64,000 nucleotides of DNA, taken from NCBI RefSeq assembly GCF_000004075.3, contig NC_026656.2:17060607-17124606 (forward strand), given 5' to 3'. Position numbers and translations under genes: made by a program. Under the pieces are notes generated by a model, which did no database searches, was not told the origin of the DNA, and saw nothing but the letters and a program-made list of their open reading frames with translations. Position 1 is the first letter of the stretch, and every line of letters begins with the position of its first letter. Origin of the DNA: Cucumis sativus (lineage: Eukaryota; Streptophyta; Magnoliopsida; Cucurbitales; Cucurbitaceae). Shown here piece by piece: positions 13,396 through 31,259 of this stretch.

Positions 13396-13745
13396 GTATA
13401 AACTTTGTGTTGAATAAAAATGAAACTCATACTTTAGGTGAAAAGAGAACTTCATGTTGTGGCCACTTTAAGCCAAGATGAGGTAGATATTTTTCAAAAG
13501 AATGCAAGGATAAAATGAATTTCAGCTGAAGAAGTGAGGGGTTAAATTTTGAATTACATCAGCTCATTAAACACACACAAGCCCAGATGAGTACACGAAC
13601 AACCATTACAATTATGACTGTAGATCCACACTACGAAAGATCAATCCCTAAAGAAAAGGCAAGAAATACTAAACAAGAAAAAGTAGATAACGTTCACCCC
13701 TGCATCCAGGATTGCCAGTCGATAAGACAACTCTTTTAACAGCTT
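13396..13745. other. Tail-to-tail spacer between MTOPVIB and ARF1
   Basis: Only about 350 bases separate the MTOPVIB stop from the ARF1 stop, and the two genes converge. The 3' UTRs of both must lie here and may overlap. No other gene or repeat is seen. Confidence 0.55.
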
Positions 13746-17230
<3,485 letters not shown>

Positions 17231-19704
17231 GTAGAGGTAGAATGTTTGCTAAGAATGGCCTAATAAAGAAGCGATCAAGTTAGCGCGGAAATACGATTTT
17301 ACCCCTGAAATCTTTCTAGTGTCCGTAATTCTACCAATCAAAACCGCCCACGTCATGAAATCAGGTTACGCTATCTGTCCAACTAATAGGCGCCAAGTGT
17401 CCAGTAGTACTCATTTATTTTGATTTTTAGTTTTTGTCGACTCGGCCAAAGCTTTCCCACTCGCATGTGTTTGAACTTAAAAATACCATTTCCCCAAATG
17501 CAAAAGGGGAGAAGAATGAGATGGAAACCTTAAATCAACCACAATACAATCTGTATTTCTCATCCCTCCTATCAAATAATAAGAATTTGAAGGTGTTAGA
17601 GATGTGTTTTACAATTGGAGGATTAAACTCTCAAGCTTGAAATCTTTACAATTTAAACATGCTGCTATAACTCATTATTCACCAACAAAACTCAAATCAC
17701 CTAAACACACTAAATCATTGTAGTTAAAACTTTTGATTAGTTTCAACTAAATTCAGGGTTTACATTCTATTACCTATGCAAAACTTGTCTTTTTCTTTAA
17801 CCAAAAAGTTGTCTTATTTGGTAACAAAAGTACAAACCGTGAAATCTAAATTTTGTTGACTAAATAATAACCACAATGAGGCCAAACCTAAAACAGAGGG
17901 GATCTAGAAATTTTATTCACCCAACTTTATAGATTAGTCAAAATAAAAGAGATGAAAGACAATTTTACCATCAAACTAACTTTTGTAATTAATGTTATTT
18001 TAGTTTTTTATAATATAAAGAGCATCAAGTTAAGGGAGAACTTGAACCCTTAACTTGTGCTAAATTCATCGGTATGTCCACCATAATTGTAACATTATAG
18101 TGTTATGATCGTTCTTATAAGCAAGAAGTTGAAAGATGATTTGAGATTAACAATTAACCCTGTTGTATATTTACAGATGAAATAATCTGAAAAAGGTTTA
18201 TTAGTCTCAATTATTATATTAATAAATAATATATTTTCTAAAAGTAACAATTTTTTTAAAATAATTATAAATATAAAAAATAGCACAAACTATTTATCTA
18301 TAATAATCCACGAAAGTGTGATGTTTTGTAAATATTTTAATTTATTTTTCTATAATATATATAAAGTGTGTAAACTACTTTTCAATATATTAATTGATAT
18401 CGATATCAACACTAATACGTTGGCGGTACGCTTTGATTTTTCTCATTCTTATATAGTCTCTTTAAAATTTGATATTGTTTGGATTTTTCTGTTTCTGAAG
18501 ACATTTTTGGAAATTTTAGTTATATGTGAATAACTCCTCATTTCAAACGAATGTGGGTAAAAGTTAAGGTTCCATACACTACACATTTATGTTTCTATTT
18601 CCAATCTTTGAAGAGTAAGCTCATTTCTCTTCATTTCTTCTTAACATCTTATTTAGATACAATAATTGTATATTTAGTCAAATTTCAAAAATAAAAATGA
18701 AGTTTTTAGAAATTACAAACCCGTTTAGTTTTATAAACTTGCAATAATGGTCCTGTTGTTTTTTGTTTCTAAAACTGAAGTTTCATACATATGGTTGAAT
18801 CACAACTATACATATATCACTTACACTTAAAAGTTGTCAAGTTGTATTGGGATAAAAGATGTTCACTGGTAAATTACATGAAAGAATACACCAAGTCTCT
18901 GGCACCTCAGGTTAAATTACTACCGTTAGATCTTGACCTATTTTATATGTAGTATAATACTCGTTTATTAAATTCGTTTCTCCTTAGTCCCTCTCCACTT
19001 CATAAATTATTAGAAAAAGCTAAAAGAATATATACCTAACAATTTTATATCATTAGATGCAATGCAACTGAGAAAAACTAATACACAATGTGTGGTTGCA
19101 TCGAATAATTCTCCTATGGTCTCACTAATTACCCATCTCTTTCTACCCGCCTACTTCCAGATTTTCTTTCTTATAAAATCTTGCTCTTTAATTTCCATTC
19201 TTATTCTTTTAAGAGAAAATATATTTAATTGTTTAGATAAAAGTAATATACATACATATATGTGTCTTATATTTGTAAACATAAATACGTCCTTACCATA
19301 CTCTCAAAATCAAAATGAAATACATATAACTATTCATCCATATATTTCACTTTAGTTTCTCTCTTTTGCTCTTTCAAGAATTAGAAGTTACGAAAATACA
19401 TCTACTACATAATAAATGCGAAGTCCGACGGACTAGTTAAACAGAAAAAGAAGCTATGCGGCTACCAATCATGGTCCTTGTTCTTTAAATTTGAATATTT
19501 ACAGTGTCATAATATAGAACCTCAGCCACTTTTCTGATGGAGAAGTTTTATTTTTCTATTTAGTAGGATGGGGAAGAAGAGGCTGAACATTGCTGGCAGA
19601 GAACTTCGAACAACTAAAAATATTTTTCAGAAAAAAAAGAAGGAAAAACGACTGTAAATAACTACCAAACTACTCTACTCTGACCTTGAAGTCCAACAGT
19701 TCGC
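17231..19704. other. AT-rich intergenic region between ARF1 promoter and VPS34 3' end
   Basis: No convincing gene lies here. The first part is the ARF1 upstream region. The remainder is AT-rich with short random ORFs, and the end near 19500-19700 should be VPS34 3' UTR. No LTR or terminal inverted repeat was recognised. Confidence 0.45.
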
Positions 19705-22700
19705 TCACCGCCAGTATTGCGCCCAGCGATGAATTGTTTCAACCATTTGAGGAAATAGCGCACTAACGCTCTCGTTAATAAGACCTTGGAAGAAATGTAC
19801 ACATGCTTCATCATCTAAATCTAGGCGAAATTTCTCCTGAAGCTGTGCCACCACCATCTTTAAGATCAGATCAACAATAGAAATACTTTAGTTTAGGAGT
19901 CGAACCAAATGGAGCAAGAAACTCACCTTAAGAATGCCCTTTTCAGGATCAGAAGCAATGTCAGGAATATTGGAACCCGCCATTAGGTGAAATAAATTTA
20001 AGATAAGATTACTCGACTTTCGAAGAATATTGTATGCTTCGCAACAATACGATTTGAACCTTGTGTAGTATTGGCTGAAGGAAGAAATGGTTAGCAATTA
20101 GTTTCTCGTGCATGGACCAAGGACTTCAGGGAAAAGGAAAATCTACACATTTTTGCTAACTACTAAACACTTGTATACCTTTCAGCCCCGCCCATGGCCT
20201 CAACCATCTCCTTGCACAGCTTCATGGGAGGTGGAAATGGCTTGGGATCTTTGCCGAGGATAAAGCCAAAATCAACATGAAAAAGACGCCCATCATCCCT
20301 TAAGAGAAGATTGTCCAGATGCCTGTATAAAACCAAGATCAGTGTCCGAGTACAACCCTGGTGATAGGGGTGCGGATAATTTGAGCTTCAATCCAATTAA
20401 AGGCAAAGTTCTATGTTATGAATCAAATTACCAACACTAAAACAGATAAAAATCCTTAAAAAAGCTAGATGAGAGAATTTCTACTTAAGCTCATTCCGGA
20501 GGTGGCCTCCTTGTTGCTGCCACCCTCTTTAGTTCAAAGATACAGACACATCTACATGCTCAGCAATTTAAAATTTTATCAAGAAAATAATGAATTCTCA
20601 GCTATCTTCCTTGACGGAAACAATCGATTAAACGGGGATTTTAAGCTCTTCGTTGTTGGGTATTAAGTTACACAGCTCAAGAATAACCACCTATCTCCAA
20701 TGCCCAATATGTACGTAATGACAGAATATCCAGCACAGCTTTTAATAAATGTTTCAAGACAGGTAGCTGTGATTCCAAAGGGCCCATGCTCATCAGGATG
20801 AAACTTCTGCAGATAGCTTATAATGCTCCGATGTTCTGAAAGTATCTAGAAACAAGAACAATACATCTTAATTGACCTATCACAAAATCATGCAAGCGGC
20901 AAGCAAGCTAAATATTGTTATAAGCCAAGTAAATAATACTAACCTAAAAGAATTGGCAGGGAAACTGTTTAAAATCAAAGATAGTATACATGTTTTAGTT
21001 TTTCTTTTTTTTATTTTTTAGTTCTTTTTAGGTACTACTAAAAGAATCCTGATTCCTCGAGGTTGTGTGCGTCAACCTTGCCCAGTATTGAGAACTAAGA
21101 AAGTTCTCCGAATAAGGTTGAAACAGTTTTCTAATTTCTTGCTGAGGATTTTTTAAAAGACTAAATATCTGCAAAGAAAAATGAACTGTTTTGGAGGTGC
21201 TTGGTACCTGTGCCAAAGATCGAGATGGGATGAATTCCAACATGCCTTCATCTTGTCCAGTTGCCAAAACTTTGTAAGGAGTCAAGTAAAGATCAAGATT
21301 TTCCAATTTAAGCAAGCGATCCATGAGCCAAACCATTTGAACGACCTATAGATACCAAAAATTCATGATGACAAATGAGGTTTGCAAGAGCCAGGAGAGG
21401 GAGGGAGGAGATCATTTAACTTTACCAATTGGTCTTGCCTAATATCATCTCCTTTCTTGAATATGATTTTGCAGCTTTCGCCATTTTCTGTTCGGAAAGT
21501 AAGACGCAAAGGATGCAGTGCACTTTTAAATATTGATGACTCTGCTGGCACAATCCCAACAATGAGCACACCTGGAGCCAATGGCGATCGTATGGGCTAG
21601 GAATGAGAAAAGCCCATGAAGTTAGTAATATAAACAACCAGAAACATCATGCAACTAAGAATGAACTTTGTTGAATCAAAATGTACACACAAGGCCCTGC
21701 AGGTTGCTCATAATTCTAAGATCCGCAGTAGGCACCATCCATTCTATAATGTACCTCATCAAAGTATGTAAGTTCGCTCAAAAGACCAGAAAGCAGCTGT
21801 CGAAGCTTCTCTGTCTTTTTTTGAGTATTGCCGCGTACATTTCTTACATCCTTCATTATTGAACACAATTGAGCTGTCAGTTCAGTTTGTCGCACCAAAC
21901 CATGCCATAGCTTAAAACCATCTTCATCCCCATTGACACCAGCAGTCAACTGCAATGAACAGTTCTAATTATTTTTAATTGTGCATAATTAATCCACTCC
22001 CAGGGAACCATGTTACTGTCATCTGTATGCTCCAAAGAAAGGATAAGTTGCTTGGGAGATACAGATCCAAGCACAAATTTATCAAACTCCCACCATTATA
22101 ACGCAATTAATAATTCTTCAATTTGCATCTTTGCATATTACATTTATATAACTGTACTTCATGAGACTACTATAATGCACCTTCATCATATTCTCTTCCA
22201 GGATCTCATAGGTACAATAGAAACGTTTTGCATATGCCGGATCATGAAGCTCAACGGCAACATACCAGCGGAGAAAGCTAGCCAACTCAATATTGCGAAG
22301 TGCTGCTAAGTTCAAAGGAATCTTGGGTAAAATATGGTAAAAGATAAAATTGGCTCTGAAATACATAGACATAGTTAACTAGAATGTAAACAAGCATTCA
22401 CATACCACGCTGCACAAGAAAATGTGAAAGTCGAGATTTATCAGATCGCTCAAATCTAAGAGCCTGAACCAGTTGAAGCAAGTAACACTGGAGCTCCTCA
22501 TCATCTGCTCTTTCAAGAACACTGACAGCATATGCACGAACCTGTTAAGGCGGCAATTATATATTTATCCAATTCATTTTGATTACTATACTACGATGCT
22601 CAGTGCAAATACAAGACACTTTCCAGATTTTCAGTTTCTTTCATAAAACTTGCAAGTAAAATGTCAGATAGAAGAATTCCTAACCGGAGTGAGATGATAC

Positions 22701-25700
22701 TCACCACCTTACCGAGAATTTGATTAGAAAAATTCCTAATACCTCTTTAATTATGTATCACAATGATCCTCCCTCAAATGTGCAGGTGTACTCATATCTA
22801 TTCGCACAGCCCTTAGGAGCAAAGAGTGGGCAAGAGGCAAGGGGCTTTCACTGACATTAAGGCACATGCCTCAGCCTTTCCTTAAGCTTTTTTTTTCCCT
22901 TCCTTTTTGAAATAAATAAGAAAGACACTACATTTAAGTCTATATCTTTGAACAATATCTTCTTTTAGATAAAAAATGATCATTATATTATTATTTATTA
23001 TTCACAGTATCATACATTTATCTATAAATTTCCTTTTTATCATTCAATTGTAAAACTTTTTAAAAAAAAACTTACTTTGGTTTCTTTAGATATTGGGTGT
23101 TAATTAAAAATAGAGAATTTGACATATTTTTGGAACTTGTGCAACATGCTGCCTTCTCAAGCGAAATTACACATCTTCTTTTGATGCACCACTCAGTATC
23201 CATACATTCTTGGGAGGAGATGCCTCGTCTGCCTGCCTTGTCTGTGTAGTCTTTTGACATGGTACTAATAGAGGATGTATTGGAAACATTCGTAGGAGGA
23301 ATTGGTTGTAACCAGGAGTTAGGAATCTTAGAAGAGATGATTATTCTACCTCAAAAGGTTATTGACGTAGTAACTTTCTCTTTGATAATTGCTATTAATT
23401 ATTAGCTGTTTTTCTCGTAACAGAGAGATCCTAACATTTATCCTTTTTTATAATTTATAATGAAATTTTTGCCTCTTATACAATTTTTTAAAAAATAAAA
23501 ATTAAAACAAAAAACAGAATTTTCCCTTGACATTTAAGCCCCCGATTGCTTGCACTATGTGTCTTAAAAACTTTATTCACATACATGTGAAAGAACAAGT
23601 AACAATGATTACAAGGTTAAAGAATGAAAATATTGACTTTTATTTTAATAAGTGAGTACCTCTTCACTTTCAAAAACAGGAGAGAGAAGCTCTAATGCAT
23701 CACAGACATCAATTGTTTCCCATTTATGCATCAATTCTAATGCTTGTTTTGCCTCCTGCACTTGTAAATTCACAGAAACAATAATTTTATTTTGTCGTTT
23801 TTTCTTAGAAAAAGATGAATCAGGTTTTCTACTAACAAATTAGTGTATATTCAGGAAAGGAAGCCAAAATTTCTTTAGATTCAAATAACTAAGTAGATCA
23901 AGAATCCATGATGATGCGCTCAATCATCCAGGATATCAACAGAGATGATGGGAGTAGGGTTGAAAAATAGCTAACCTGAATATCACTCCACTCAACACAT
24001 CGAAGAAACTTTGTGAGAGCTCTCTTCTCTGACATCAATGAAAAACGAAATTTCCAGAGGAGCTGTCTTTCATCTCCACTCAAACTTCTTGTAGGTGGGT
24101 ACTTTAGTATCATTTGTATCGATCTACCAAAAATAAGAGAGCATATTCAACATAGTTCGATGATAAAAATTGCAGTGACATAGTAACCAAAAAAGATAAT
24201 AAATATGCAATTGATCCACATAATTTATAGCACACCCAGGGGTAAGAGGGGTGGACAGAACAGCTTACCTTCAACTTAAAAAGTTGCAGTAACATGACAA
24301 TGCAATGTAACTAAAAAAAGACATCCATTGAAAATAATTTGTAAATTGTAGAAATAAATATGTACAAAGCCTAAAACTCCAAACATCGTTGAAAGATAAG
24401 TGTGCTGTTAATTCCAAGGGATACAAATCTTCGACTCCAGTGAATCACAATCTAGTAGAAAAAGAACTACAACTCATAAAAACTCAGCATATAAAAAAAC
24501 TAAACATAAACTTATTTTTGCTTGAGAACATAAAAGAATTATGCCATTATTCAATTAGGAAAATATAGAATACAATAATTCTATACCATGTGCAAATCAT
24601 TAATTTGTACTTCTCAATGGTTTTCAATTTTCATTTTGTAGCTTATTTGGTCATATTATTCTTCAAGTTTTATTTTCATAAATTGGGATGTTTTTATTCA
24701 TTCTTCCTAATTGTTCTTTTTTGGTTCAGCATGTTTTGTTCTGTTTTTCTCTTTTCCTTTACACTCTTTCAAGGGTTCACGTCCTTGAGCGTTTAAATTT
24801 CTTCTAATTAATTAATGAAAACTTTGTATCTTGCTTAAAAAAAGACTATACATTCATGGTTCAACCACAGCATTTGGGAGAATTCATCTCCCTACAAGAT
24901 AAAACAGAACAGAAGTGCATGAAGCAGGTCCGGGTCATATTTATATAAAGGTTCAATTAATGCTAATATCTAGGAGACCTGCAAAACTGGTTCAATTAAA
25001 TAAAGATAGCAAGACAATTTACAATTTACTGTTTGTTCACTGCGTTAGCCAATGAGGATCAAAATCATTGGTCGTTCACTTTTTCCATTGTCTCTACTCA
25101 ATGATTTTTGTCAATATACGTTCAAAGAACTGTGATTCTAAACACAACATAACCTAGTTGCTTTATGAACCTTTTTTCTCTTTGGATATTTGTGAGAATT
25201 CAAGCTAGTTTTCCCACACCTCAACTATTCTCACAAGACAACTTGCTGACCCTACAACTTGTAGAATACTAAATCCTCAGTAAGTGGCCACCATGGCTCT
25301 AACCAGTACTATCTAACCCCTTTAATACTTATAGTGGCCCTTACTGACCCTGGGACAACTCATGGTGGTTCTTTATTAACCTTATCTTGGAACCTTAGGC
25401 TCAATTGATTTGGATTTATGTTGTCAAAGTAACCAATTTTAGACTTGGTATGAATGGAATCGAAAAACCTTTTTAAGACAAGCAGTTAGTTTCAGGAAAA
25501 TGGTAACTAGGGGCTTTTAATTCTCCTCTTCTGGCTATTTCGTTTTATTGTTTCTTTCATCACTTCCAAAAAGAATTGGTATCCTTGAAATACTACTGCT
25601 CACAGCAGTGAACCACACAAAATGTAATAGCCAATTCACTGGTATAGGATCCTTCTTCAGAAACAATTTTTTATTTGAAGACTTCCAAAAGGAACCTTCT

Positions 25701-28700
25701 AAAAATGTATCTACAACATCAATTCCATCATCAAGAAAGGTCATCTTCTAACTTTTTATTTCAAGAGAACTTCATTTGATAAGAAAATTGTTAATTTGTC
25801 CTCTTGCTTAGACCAGTATTCAGAAGTCACTCTTCTTTCCAGTTAATCAAAGCCTTATTGTAAAAAGTATTTTTTGTTTTAAAAAATGATGATATGTCTT
25901 CTTCTACGACCTTAATAGAGGATTTCTGGTTCTTCATGTTCCAGGATGCAGGGATCATGTCTGAAATCTTATCATATAGCTCCTTCTGCAGAAGATGGTT
26001 AAGGTCTTCGTCCATCTTCCGAGAAAGGATACAACAGAAAGATCCGAGGTTCTCCTCCTAAAAAGCCTATCCACAATGTTCACATGATCAAGCAAAACTT
26101 GCCAAATAAAGAACCTAACTTTCTTAGGAATTTTAATCCTCTAAAACACATAAAAATAGACTCTCTAGTGGGAGAGGAATCCAACAAGGAGAACAAGGAC
26201 TTGCATGAAAAACCCTGACTAGGGTTGGGACTCCAAATACAGACATCCTTTCCCCCTTCCCTGAACAGCCCACAAGCAGAGAAAGAAGAGATGCCACCTC
26301 CATTGTTTCCCTATTGTTTGGCTTCTCTGTTGCTTGTTTGAGGATTAAAATCTGTTAGACCACCAATCATACACACCTATGCAAGGAAGGGTAGAAATAA
26401 GACTTCAGCATATCCTGCAACAAACTAATGGGTGATTTCCGTTGTTTAATATTTTGCGGTAAATGTGCATTATCTACTGCATCAACCTAATGGCTTTTTT
26501 CAGTTGTTTAATATTTTGTGATAAACGTGCATTATCTACTGCACCAAGCTAATGGGTCTTTTGAGTTGTTTTATTGTTTTGAGTTAGGCGTGCAGCATCC
26601 CATCTCTTGTAAGGCAGTATATGGCACTATTTAATAAGTTAGGATGTTGTTTGTTAGGTGGGCTGAAGTTATCCTAGGTTAAGTATTTTGGAGAGACCAT
26701 CCTCTTGAATGGTAAAAGTGTAATAGTTTCTACTAATCAATCTATCTATTTTCTTAGTGTTTTGGAGAGAGTATCTTACAAAATCACGGATACCACCTAG
26801 AGGAGTTACTTTTTGTTGCCTTCATCAGTATGACATATGTAGAAATGGCTTGAAGGATCAGAATCGTGGCCTTTGACTTTGTCCATTTTCGGTGAAGATT
26901 TGGTCCAGGCTTTCCTAATGATATGAGTTTCTGTTTTTTTTTTTTTTTTTTGTATGTGTGTGGCCTACATTTTCTCTGTGCTTCCTTTCTTCTTAGTCAA
27001 AGATAATTACCAGTAGAACACACGAATTATTTTGAAAAGGGAAAAACAAGAACAGCAAGAAGGACAGTCCCCTAAGAAAAGACTTGCTCAAAAGTCTGTA
27101 TAAGAGAACCCAAACTTCAGTTGGGCCTGCTATGTTAGCTATCAAGAATAGTGGAATCTTTAAAATATAAATAGCTAAAGGCACAGCATGAAGTGATTAA
27201 GTGATCCAGACACCTTTTATCTTATTCATACCCTAAACAATTCAAGTAAAAATTCTCCATCTGGAATACAAGGTAACAGATGAAAACATGATGTAAAGGC
27301 TAAAAAGGTTAGCTTCGTGCTTTTATTTTCTACAGTTACTCTTAAGAAGAGTCTTTTTTAGTGACATGTAAGAATTAAAGTTGCTGAGAACTTGAAATTG
27401 TGATTCCCAGATCTGTAATTTTGGAAGGAAAACAACTTCCATTATTCTGAAAGATAAGTTATCTGTTATCAGTGAGAAAAACTAAAATAATATTTTACTG
27501 GTTACTTTCTCTCGTTGGAGCTCAGTTTTAGATAAGACATTTAGCAAACCTCAAATTCAAAAGGCAGTTCAACCACAACAATATTGAGTGGTTAACTGGT
27601 ATCTTAATTTACTGCTTACTTTCTCTCGTTGGAGCTTGGTTTTAGATCCTTATCAATGATACCGCGAGTTAAGCTCCTAGCCAGCTTCAGCTGCTTGTGC
27701 TCGGAGGGATTGAACTTCCCTACTTCAGGGTCCCACACATTTACGATTTCATTTGTTGAAGCTATTGGAGAGGGTAACAGGAAATTTGCTCCAGATTCCT
27801 TCATATCATAAAACCTAGGATCAGCATAATGTATTCACAAATTAAATCATCCTACACTGACATTCAAGACCTTTGAAACCACACAAAAATACCACAAGCA
27901 ATAAAGAAATTATCAGTACTATCAGATAAGAATGTGTGACCAACTATTATTTGTCCCTTTTTTTTTTTGTGTGTGTGGGTGTGGGTGGGGGGAGGCAAGC
28001 ATCATGGTTGATCAAGATGTTATATGGAAACACACAACTTAAAATAAATCCACTGACAATAACTTGAGATCACCGATCTTCTACAATCATTCAATATCAA
28101 ATACAATACTTAATCACTCAGATGGAGCACAAAGATTTGATAAAACTATATAATATAACAGATACAAATTTAGATATACATTACCTGAAAAACTACACGA
28201 TGTTCAAACCCAGAGAAATCAACAATCAGATACAATTTAGAATTCCCATTTTTAGAGCTTTCTTGCTCCCTAATTTCCTCCAGGGCTTTAAATGTTATGC
28301 GGTCTAGCCAATCAACATGTAGAATCTGTCCCCTCTCGTACTTATTCACTACCTTTTCTAGACGTTCCAACTCACCCCGCTCAAGTCTAGGGACCTGTAC
28401 ACACACAGCTTTGGTTGAATAAAATGATCAATTCAAGAGCCACTTGAACATTTGAAAGTTTTCTTCTCACGATATGTAACAGTCTCAAACCTTTCCAGGA
28501 GTTGTTGTTGGGAATGATCCATCTGCTTCTCTTCCCAACCAAAGTCGAAGCTTCTGCTTTCCTGTTTTCAGTTGTTTCTTCCTATTAAACAGAAGGATTG
28601 TGGCTCCCCCAATCAGTTCCTCTTCTTTCCCACGTGACACATCCCAGACCTAAAAATGTATGAGAAACTGAGAAAACTTGAACAAAAAGTAGAATATTCA

Positions 28701-29717
28701 CAATGTTCGTTGGTGATGACAATGAATATAGGAGTTCAATAGTCTAAATAGAGGGGAAATGCAACAAAAACAAAGATATCATAAAAAATTTGGCAAACCG
28801 TCAAGGCTAGTTGCGAGTGAGCAGTTAAGTCCCGATATTTGGTACTCAATGTGATGAGTTCACTCCAGGTATATGAAGGTCCTGATGACTCCAATCTAAC
28901 ACAATGCAATAAAATCCAGGTAAATATCTATAATCATTTTCAATCAGAAACAAAATGTAAAATAATAGTAGTAAATAAATAAGTCAAAAGGTGCTAAAAC
29001 ATAAAATGTACCATATGAAGTTAAGAAGGTATTCCATCCTACAAAATCCTTTTAAAGATTATATTCTTAATTTGAAATGAACACTTGATTGACATTCTAG
29101 TGTTTTTAAATGTGAAAATAACTACATTGGGAAATCCTAGGGATCTTGAAAGTTCGAAAAACAAGCTTGCAAAAGTCATCTTTAAAAGAACGGAGAGGAA
29201 TATGAATACAAGGCGTGTCCATACAAGGAACCGTGAAATCAATAATAGTTATGGAGAAACCTTGTTCTGGTTGGGAGGCCAAACGGAGCACCGTCAATGT
29301 ACAGAGCACACTCAACAAATAGCTCAGCTCTTCTCTCGTCGGATGCAGAATCAATATCTGAAGAAGTAAATGGAATACATCACGAGATAAGAAAAATTAG
29401 TAACTATAGTACAGCGTACACAAAATAATTCATGCTGCAATCCAGCACCCAATAAATCAATCGGCAGTCAAGTAGTCTTACGAGTTACCGAATAGGTATC
29501 CGAGGAGTCAAATTTGAAATATGGTGGCGGGTTATTTAGAGCGATAACTTGGAAAATAAAAAATATGGACGATCAAAAAATAAATTGAAAGAATTAAAAG
29601 GGCACCTGAATCAGAAGACTTAGCGGGAGGCAAATTACCCTCCAATCTTTCAACCCGAAAGGTGACGGGGAGATTGATGTCGCAGGACAAGAAGAATCGG
29701 AATTCGTTTCCACTCAT
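19705..29717 (-). CDS. VPS34: Phosphatidylinositol 3-kinase, class III (VPS34)
   Basis: Seventeen exons in phase on the minus strand: 29717-29606, 29357-29261, 28895-28799, 28649-28491, 28394-28185, 27798-27620, 24123-23976, 23755-23660, 22541-22406, 22302-22181, 21949-21755, 21596-21426, 21345-21208, 20845-20691, 20322-20179, 20074-19927 and 19842-19705. They encode 814 residues, the same as the Arabidopsis protein. It begins [20 protein letters not shown]. Order: C2 domain, PIK helical domain ([19 protein letters not shown]), kinase domain with [11 protein letters not shown], catalytic loop [12 protein letters not shown], activation segment [15 protein letters not shown], and C-terminal [14 protein letters not shown]. 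It makes PI3P on endosomes and vacuoles for trafficking and autophagy. It is probably single-copy and essential, by analogy. No frame damage was seen despite several kilobases of intron. The largest intron (24124-27619) holds repeats. Confidence 0.97.
24124..27619. other. 3.5 kb intron of VPS34 with unclassified repeat remnants
   Basis: This intron is far longer than its neighbours. It holds minus-strand ORF fragments at 26015-25827 and 25744-25535 without recognisable motifs, and a 62-bp tandem repeat near 26428. A stretch at 26580-26780 reads like the end of an LTR (phrases such as TTGGAGAGACC and clustered CTATCTATTT), and there is a T20 run at 26935. Together these suggest one or more decayed insertions, but no terminal repeats or target duplications could be paired. 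Confidence 0.4.
26428..26600. repeat. Tandem repeat, ~62-bp unit, 2-3 degenerate copies
   Basis: Units start TAATGGGTGATTTCCG, TAATGGCTTTTTTCAG and TAATGGGTCTTTTGAG. The first two share GTTGTTTAATATTTTG and GTGCATTATCTACTGCA. The third copy degenerates after its first half. It lies inside a VPS34 intron. Confidence 0.75.
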
Positions 29718-31088
29718 CTCCGCTAAACGGCTTGGAAAATAAAGCTTCTCATAGTCAATTTCGTCTGGTGAATGAATGAAGTTCTGCGGATTAAGAGCTT
29801 AGCGAAAAACACAGCTAGGCTGGCTGAGAATTTTGCGCAAGGAAACATATGTTGCGGCATGGCATCACTCCCATCATATATCGGATTCTCTACAAACAAA
29901 GCATACCTCTTTTTTTCTAAGAACTAATTCAACTAATCAACATTTTAAAGCATAATAAAACGATATTTTAAAATAAAATAAAAACCGACGCATTTGCAAA
30001 ATTGATAAAAATAGGTTTACTTTTTAAAAAATGTTAAAATATTGAAACTATTTCTAAAATATAGAAAGATGATTTTTTGTAAATAGTTTTTTTTTTTTTT
30101 TTTTTTTTGCTATTTATAACCATTCTTCATGAAAATAAAATCTTAAGAAAGCGAATGGACTATTTTGTTTGATAATTTTAATTCCTTTTGTAATTAGGCT
30201 AATGAAAAAAGAAAAACTTACCTCAATTATGGAACACTAGAACTACATAGAAACAATTATAAATGTGGCTGATTATTTGTCTTAGCCTTGAAATTTCTTT
30301 AAAGAAAATAGCCTTGAAATTGTTTCTTTCTCAATTTCATTGTCCATCTCTTTCTACATTTCAAAATATTTCTGTCTCTAGTCTCCCAAATTATTAATCT
30401 ATCTCTCTTAATCTCTTTAACTCCCAATTTCTCTCTTTATTTTCCAGATTTTCTATCAATCTTTATTCGTAATCTTATTTTATCTCTCTTTCGCATTTCT
30501 ATTTTCCAATGTTATCAATCATCAATGAAGTGGTTCTACGACGATGGCTTTACCAAACATTTTCCTTTTATCAGTTATCAACGAAAATTGCCCTTTGATG
30601 GTTTTATCAATTATCAATCAAGCGGTTCCTTGATTTAGATATCTCACCTTCTTTGCTGATTGTGAAGTAACTTCTCATGACGATGGTTGTAACAAATAAG
30701 AGAAGAAATTGAGAGAGGGGCAAAGGGGGGGAGACAAAAGGAACTCTAGTTTAACAAAAGAAAAATTAATTATCTATCAAATCACCATATCTACATAGTT
30801 GACTAACGGTCAATCGTTAAAAATAACTATTTTGCAAATTTGGAAGACTAAAAATTGTATTGCATTTTTACCTAATAGTCAGGTATCTTACAAGAGGTAT
30901 GAGTCCTAGTTTTTTCAACTCTCAACATCTCACCAACTTGACAGCCACTTTGGGCGATTGGAGTTCTAGCAACATCAAACTTATTTGGCTTCAGATTTTT
31001 ATGGAATTGATACTGATTTGGCTAGATCCTTTTTAGCGAACAACAATTTATCTGATTTGGGTACTTTTTGACTAATACGTTTTCTTCT
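29718..31088. other. VPS34 upstream region and AT-rich spacer
   Basis: This contains the VPS34 leader and promoter on the minus strand and then low-complexity AT-rich DNA, including a T-run near 30090. No gene is supported. The GAG-only retroelement is inserted at its right end. Confidence 0.5.
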
Positions 31089-31090
31089 TA

Positions 31091-31243
31091 TTAATGTAAA
31101 TAAAGTAGGCTTAGTTATTTTGGGTAATGATGTTAATGTAAATAAAGTAGGCTTAGTTTATTTGGGTAATTACCCTTGTATAAATACACTCCCTTTGGTC
31201 AATAAACATATTAAGAGAATATTCTTCAGAATATACTTTCACA
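31091..31243 (+). repeat. 5' LTR of the GAG-only element
   Basis: This LTR contains a 42-bp tandem duplication of its first part (starts at 31091 and 31133), a TATA-like TGTATAAATACACTC near 31173, and ends CTTTCACA. Confidence 0.85.
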
Positions 31244-31259
31244 TGATACCAGAGCTAGG

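Noticed and set aside
22800-23580. Possible MITE in a VPS34 intron (GGCAAGGGGCTTT and AAGCCCCCGATTGC)
   Set aside because: The two short stretches are weakly inverted, but no terminal inverted repeats or target duplication could be defined.
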